From positions 868,001-932,000 of the forward strand of contig CAWFME010000005.1 of the NCBI GenBank assembly GCA_963816955.1: DNA of 64,000 bases, read 5' to 3'. The translations under genes were made by a program, and so were the position numbers. This document shows positions 60,550-64,000 of this stretch, one piece after another. Position 1 is the stretch's first letter; each line of letters starts with the position of its first letter. The notes under the pieces were generated by a model. It saw nothing but the letters and a program-made list of their open reading frames with translations. It did not search any database and was not told the origin of the DNA. This DNA is from DATFQI01 sp963816955 (GTDB taxonomy: Bacteria > Actinomycetota > Thermoleophilia > Solirubrobacterales > Solirubrobacteraceae).

Positions 60550-60874
60550 TCCTGCCGCGCTGGACGAGGTCTTCCACGCGCTCGCGAGCGAGCCGCGCCG
60601 GCGGATGCTCAACGCCCTCGCCGAGGGCGAGCGGACGGTCGGCGACCTCGCCGGGCCGTTCGAGATGTCGCTCGCCGCCGTCTCCAAGCACCTCAAGGTG
60701 CTCGAGGGCGCCGGGCTCGTGGAGCGCACGCCGTCCGGCCGGTCGACGATCTGCCGGCTCACGCCCGGGCCGCTGGCCGGGGCGCACGAGTGGGTCGCCT
60801 TCTACGAGCGGTTCTGGAGCGAGCGCCTCGACGCCCTCGAAGCCTTGTTCGCCGAGAAGGAGGAGCCCAAGTGA
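60539..60874 (+). CDS. ArsR-family regulator of an SRPBCC operon
   Basis: The 111-residue regulator has ALDEVFHALASEPRRRMLNA, the recognition region MSLAAVSKHLKVLEGAGLVE and a C-terminal helical tail (WVAFYERFWSERLDALEALF). It has no Cys, so it is not a metal sensor; this subgroup usually precedes AHSA1/SRPBCC genes. Two inverted repeats containing TCAACC/GGTTGA mark its own operators. It is coupled to the SRPBCC gene by GTGA-like close spacing. Confidence 0.9.
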   Translation: MVESPAALDEVFHALASEPRRRMLNALAEGERTVGDLAGPFEMSLAAVSKHLKVLEGAGLVERTPSGRSTICRLTPGPLAGAHEWVAFYERFWSERLDALEALFAEKEEPK

Positions 60875-61323
60875 CCGAGTTCGCGGTCGCCCTGACCCGC
60901 ACGATCCCCGCCCCGCGCGAGGAGGTCTATCGCGCGTTCCTGGACCCCGAGCTGCTCCAGCGCTGGTTCTGTCCCGACGACTTCGCCGTCGTCACCGCGT
61001 CGGTCGACGAGCACGTCGGCGGCCGTCACGTCGTCGAGATGCTCTCGCCCGGCGGGATGCGGCTCGCGTTCGAGAGCGTGATCCGGGACCTCGTGCCGGG
61101 CGAGCGGATCGTCCTGGACTTCGCCTTCGTCGGCCCCGAGCCGCGCGAGCGGGAGGACACCCTCCTGACCGTCACGCTCGCCGACGCCCCGGGCGGCGGG
61201 ACGGAGGTCCGCTTCGACCACGAGCGGATCACGCTCGCCCCGCCCGACTTCGACCGGCCCGGCGTCAACGCCGGGTGGACCAGCGTCTTCGACAAGCTCG
61301 AGGCGCTCTACCAGAGGAGCTGA
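60871..61323 (+). CDS. SRPBCC / AHSA1-domain protein
   Basis: The 150-residue protein is an AHSA1-type SRPBCC fold: FAVALTRTIPAPREEVYRAF, DPELLQRWFCPDDFAVV, GGRHVVEMLSPGGMRLAFES and VNAGWTSVFDKLEALY at the end. The family binds hydrophobic ligands. GTG overlaps the regulator stop; the stop overlaps the DUF899 ATG. Confidence 0.88.
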   Translation: MTEFAVALTRTIPAPREEVYRAFLDPELLQRWFCPDDFAVVTASVDEHVGGRHVVEMLSPGGMRLAFESVIRDLVPGERIVLDFAFVGPEPREREDTLLTVTLADAPGGGTEVRFDHERITLAPPDFDRPGVNAGWTSVFDKLEALYQRS

Positions 61324-62021
61324 TGTCCGTGCACCGCACCGGAACCCGCGAGCAGTGGCGCGAGGAGCGCGTCGCGCTGCTCGCGCGCGAGAAGGAGCTG
61401 ACCCGGCTGTCCGACGAGCTCGCCCGCGAGCGGCAGGCGCTGCCGTGGGTCGAGATCGACAAGGAGTACGTCTTCGAGACGCCCGGCGGGCGCAGGACGC
61501 TCGCCGAGCTCTTCGACGGCCGCTCCCAGCTCGTCATGTACCACTTCATGCTCCCGCCGGGGGCGGAGGAGGTCTGCCCGAGCTGCTCGTCGATCGCCGA
61601 CGGCGTCAACGGGCCGCACGTGCACCTCGAGCACCACGACGTCATGTTCACCGCCGTCTCGCGCGCGCCGCTCGACGAGATCGAGGCCTACCGCGCGCGC
61701 ATGGGCTGGTCGTTCCGCTGGGCGTCGTCACACGGCAGCGACTTCAACTTCGACTTCGGGGTCTCCTCGACCGACGAGCGGCCGCTGGCGGAGTACAACT
61801 TCCGCGCGATCCCGGAGGCGGAGCGCTTCGCCGGCGAGCAGCCCGGGATCAGCGCGTTCGCGCTCGAGGACGGCAAGGTGTTCCACACCTACTCGGCCTA
61901 CGAACGCGGCGTCGACGCGATCTGGGGCCTGTACGCCTGGCTCGACCGCGCGCCCAAGGGCCGCAACGAAGAGGGTTACTGGCACCGGCGCCGCGACGAG
62001 TACGACACGGTCGCGGCGTGA
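61323..62021 (+). CDS. DUF899 (thioredoxin-like) family protein
   Basis: The 232-residue protein has the DUF899 signatures WREERVALLAREKELTRLSD, LPWVEIDKEYVFETPGG, LFDGRSQLVMYHFMLPPG, the CPSCSSIADGVNGPHVHLEH motif (CxxC) and FHTYSAYERGVDAIWGLYAW near the end. The fold is thioredoxin-like with a CxxC pair; the biochemical role is not established. It is the third gene of the ArsR-SRPBCC-DUF899 operon, a common set in actinobacteria. Confidence 0.9.
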   Translation: MSVHRTGTREQWREERVALLAREKELTRLSDELARERQALPWVEIDKEYVFETPGGRRTLAELFDGRSQLVMYHFMLPPGAEEVCPSCSSIADGVNGPHVHLEHHDVMFTAVSRAPLDEIEAYRARMGWSFRWASSHGSDFNFDFGVSSTDERPLAEYNFRAIPEAERFAGEQPGISAFALEDGKVFHTYSAYERGVDAIWGLYAWLDRAPKGRNEEGYWHRRRDEYDTVAA

Positions 62022-62218
62022 TGTTCGCGCACGTCGGCCCCGTCCCGGTCGAGGAGCTGCTCCCGGCCGCGGGCGGGGCCGGCACTGCGCTGGTGCTCGC
62101 CCGCGCCTGGATGTGGGCGCGCCTGCGCGGGCTCAGTCCTCGAGCCGGAACCCGACCTTCAACGTCACCTGGTAGTGCGCGACGCGGCCGTCCTCGACGT
62201 GGCCGCGGGTCGAGATGA
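62021..62218 (+). CDS. Small putative membrane protein at operon end
   Basis: Sixty-five residues starting MFAHVGPVPVEELLPAAGGA, one short hydrophobic stretch and a strongly basic C-terminus. ATG overlaps the DUF899 stop. The 3' part lies opposite the dodecin gene, so its C-terminal third may be a frame continuation rather than selected coding. Confidence 0.45.
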   Translation: MFAHVGPVPVEELLPAAGGAGTALVLARAWMWARLRGLSPRAGTRPSTSPGSARRGRPRRGRGSR

Positions 62219-62342
62219 CCTCGAACCAGTCGACGTGGCGCAGGGTCTGCGACGCCTTCGCGATCGCGCGATCGATCGCCTGGGTGACGCCCTCCGGTGA
62301 GGAGCCGGTGATCTCGACGGACTTGTAGACGTGGTCGCTCAT
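62133..62342 (-). CDS. Dodecin
   Basis: The 69-residue protein is a dodecin: VYKSVEITGSSPEGVTQAID, AIAKASQTLRHVDWFEVIST with the flavin-stacking Trp, RGHVEDGRVAHYQVTLKVGF. Dodecamers store or buffer FMN, riboflavin or CoA. Its gene is 171 bases from the FMN transferase ApbE on the same strand, so flavin handling is a shared theme. ATG at 62342. Confidence 0.95.
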   Translation of the reverse strand: MSDHVYKSVEITGSSPEGVTQAIDRAIAKASQTLRHVDWFEVISTRGHVEDGRVAHYQVTLKVGFRLED

Positions 62343-62513
62343 CGGCGGATCATGACGCGTCGGCGTGCGCGCAGCTCACCGGCGCGGCCTGGGCCTGCAG
62401 CGCGCGGTCGACCGACGCGACGCCGCGACTGATGACGGTGGCCGCGATCGCGCTGGTCGCGGTCGCGCTCGCCGCGTTCGCGTGGATCGCCGGCAGCGGC
62501 GTCGCGGCGCCGG

Positions 62514-63233
62514 TCACGCGCGGTGGCGGTCGAAGCCCTCGGTGGAGAGCACGCGCCGGTCGGCGGTGATGCACATCGCGTCGTAGCCGTCGAGCCGCGC
62601 GGTCCACGCGGGCCCGTCGGCGCCCATCGCGAACGCCGCGGTCGCGTAGGCGTCGGCCAGCGCCGGGTCCGGGCCGACGACCGTGACCGACAACAGCCCC
62701 GTGGGCCGCTCGCCCGTGCGCGGGTCGACGATGTGGGCGCCGCGCTCGTACTCGCCCGAGGTGGCGACGGCCAGGTCCTCGACGGCGAGCACGGCGGCCA
62801 GCCGCGCGGGCTCCTCCGGGTGGCGGATGCCCACGCGCCAGCCGCGGCCCTCGGCGGGCCGGCCGCACGCGAGGACGTCCCCGCCGGCGTTGATGCAGAA
62901 GTCCGCTGCGGCGAGCCGCTCCGCGGCTCCGCCGAGCGCCCAGCCCTTGACGTAGCCCGAGGGGTCGAGCCGGCCGGCCGGGCGGGCGGAGAAGCAGCCG
63001 CCGGTCTCGCGCTCGAGCGCGAGGCACGCGGTCAGGACCTCGTCGACCTCGGGCCGGCAGTCGCCCGGCGCCAGCTCGCCGCGCTCGAGCCGGCTGATCT
63101 CGCTGTCCTCGCGGTAGGTGCTGAACACCGCGTCGACCTCGCGCAGCCAGGCGAAGGCGGGCTCGACGTCGACGGCCTCATCGCCGACGTCGATCCCGAT
63201 CGGCATGCCCATGATCTGCCGCACCTCGGCCAT
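62514..63233 (-). CDS. apbE: FAD:protein FMN transferase
   Basis: The 239-residue protein is of the ApbE family, which attaches FMN to Thr of target proteins. It shows MGMPIGIDVGDEAVD, the DAVFSTYREDSEISRLERGE segment, LDPSGYVKGWALGGAAERLA, the INAGGDVLACG motif, EDLAVATSGEYERGAHIVDP and a final SVTVVGPDPALADAYATAAF with DAMCIT. No signal peptide or lipobox is present, so it may act in the cytoplasm or come from a shortened form. No obvious FMN-acceptor protein is adjacent. Confidence 0.9.
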   Translation of the reverse strand: MAEVRQIMGMPIGIDVGDEAVDVEPAFAWLREVDAVFSTYREDSEISRLERGELAPGDCRPEVDEVLTACLALERETGGCFSARPAGRLDPSGYVKGWALGGAAERLAAADFCINAGGDVLACGRPAEGRGWRVGIRHPEEPARLAAVLAVEDLAVATSGEYERGAHIVDPRTGERPTGLLSVTVVGPDPALADAYATAAFAMGADGPAWTARLDGYDAMCITADRRVLSTEGFDRHRA

Positions 63234-63246
63234 GGGCGAGGTATGC

Positions 63247-63456
63247 CTAGACGCGGCCGAGCGGCTTGGCGCGCTCGGGCCGCCGCTGGAGCTCCTCCAG
63301 CGCGCGCTCCACGCTCTCCGGGAGCGGCCGCACCGGGCGGCCGCCGAGGATCTCCGCGAACACGTCGGGCGGCGCGCCGAGCATGCGCCGCCGCGCCAGC
63401 AAGAGCACCGGGCAGCCGGCGCAGCGGGGCGTCGAGCGGCAGCACGCGCGCTTCAC
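63247..63456 (-). CDS. Small Cys-rich protein
   Basis: The 69-residue protein begins VKRACCRSTPRCAGCPVLLL; four Cys within 11 residues could bind Zn or an Fe-S cluster. A helical part rich in Arg and Glu follows (SVERALEELQRRPERAKPLG). GTG start. I have seen no named family, but the Cys-rich head is distinctive. It lies between apbE and the divergent ferritin gene. Confidence 0.6.
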   Translation of the reverse strand: MKRACCRSTPRCAGCPVLLLARRRMLGAPPDVFAEILGGRPVRPLPESVERALEELQRRPERAKPLGRV

Positions 63457-63488
63457 GCCGCCGCTCCCAGGGCCGTTAGGCTGAGGCC

Positions 63489-63986
63489 ATGGCCTCCGAA
63501 CGATTCGTCGCCGCGCTGACCGCGCAGATCGCCCGCGAGTTCGCGGCAGCCCACCAGTACGTCGCGATCGGCAACTACTACTCCGTGGAGACGTACCCCC
63601 AGCTCTCGGCGTTCTTCTACGCCCAGGCCGCGGAGGAGCGCGAGCACGCGATGAAGATGGTCAACTACCTGATCGACCGCGGGGTGCAGCCGGACATCGG
63701 CGGCGTCGAGCCCCCCAGGGGCACCTTCGGCGACCAGGTCGAGCCGATCCGCCACGCGCTCGAGCAGGAGCGCCAGGTCACGATCAAGATCAGCGAGCTG
63801 TTCGAGATCGCCCGCGAAACGCGCGACTACGCGAGCGAGCAGTTCATGCAGTGGTTCGTCGAGGAGCAGGTCGAGGAGGAGGCCGCGATGGGCGACCTGC
63901 TCGCGGTCGCCGAGCGCACGGTCTCCGTGCCGATGCTGCTCGAGGAGTACCTCGCGCGCGACAAGCCCGGCGCGCGAGCGGAGTGA
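63489..63986 (+). CDS. Ferritin
   Basis: The 165-residue protein is a four-helix ferritin: FVAALTAQIAREFAAAHQYV, the iron-site helix SAFFYAQAAEEREHAMKMVN (ExxH) and FMQWFVEEQVEEEAAMGDLL. A ferroxidase-centre set of Glu and His is present. It would oxidise and store Fe in a 24-mer. ATG follows a GGCTGAGGCC stretch, and the gene ends 14 bases before the window edge. Confidence 0.93.
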   Translation: MASERFVAALTAQIAREFAAAHQYVAIGNYYSVETYPQLSAFFYAQAAEEREHAMKMVNYLIDRGVQPDIGGVEPPRGTFGDQVEPIRHALEQERQVTIKISELFEIARETRDYASEQFMQWFVEEQVEEEAAMGDLLAVAERTVSVPMLLEEYLARDKPGARAE

Positions 63987-64000
63987 ATCGCGACCGCTGA

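Noticed and set aside
62343..62513. Short plus-strand frame at 62432 with a hydrophobic stretch
   Set aside because: No ribosome site, the frame runs into the apbE region with antisense composition; coding support is too weak.

Overview
The window is about 70% or more G+C and gene-dense. Codons end almost always in G or C, starts are often GTG, TTG or CTG, and genes are commonly coupled by ATGA or GTGA overlaps. Together with six tandem MCE genes, a surface protein with a basic Cys-bounded C-terminal domain and several leaderless promoters, this suggests an actinobacterial chromosome, most likely Thermoleophilia/Solirubrobacterales (inference; no rRNA is present).

Layout. 1-8043 is mixed housekeeping: YbdK-type ligase (cut by the left edge), rhomboid-like protein, SelD, an MBL hydrolase coupled to a lone Lrp ligand domain, a CsaA-like protein, an ECF sigma factor fused to a membrane tail, tRNA-Leu and a sugar-binding lipoprotein. 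8225-17258 is a six-gene MCE lipid-uptake operon; gene 1 is intact and genes 2-6 carry 16 single-base insertions. 17262-25089 holds an HxlR-SCP2 regulator, a DsbA-like protein, a TPP enzyme, Ppx/GppA, a dehydrogenase, DUF72, CoA-binding and M23 genes. At 25136-25915 an initiator tRNA is followed by an orphan gene and a diverged copy of the tRNA 3' end. 26013-29183 is a 1056-residue surface protein.

29492-41666 is a stress and signalling island: NarL-type two-component pair, lone response regulator, diguanylate cyclase, YeaQ/GlsB-like protein, two-domain universal stress protein, two CNNM/CBS transporters, tail-anchored microproteins, DUF2294 pair, an anti-sigma-like ATPase and a CsoR-controlled DUF4396 protein. 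Four dyads of the form WTGGG-N8-CCCAT, with the geometry of the mycobacterial DosR box, lie among these genes and were not found elsewhere.

41680-62021 is rich in metal resistance and efflux. It holds a divergent arsenic cluster (ArsR, SnoaL-like / ArsO-like flavoprotein, MFS), a second ars operon (ArsR, ArsM, ArsC, AqpS, MFS), two MMPL exporters (one intact, one with seven single-base insertions), a second two-component pair, two TetR regulators and an ArsR-SRPBCC-DUF899 operon. The window closes with dodecin, ApbE, a Cys-rich protein and a ferritin.

The strongest anomaly is 24 frameshifts in seven genes. All shift the frame by +1, none comes with an internal stop, and where an intact paralogue can be aligned each fits a one-base insertion. 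The rest of the window is nearly free of them.
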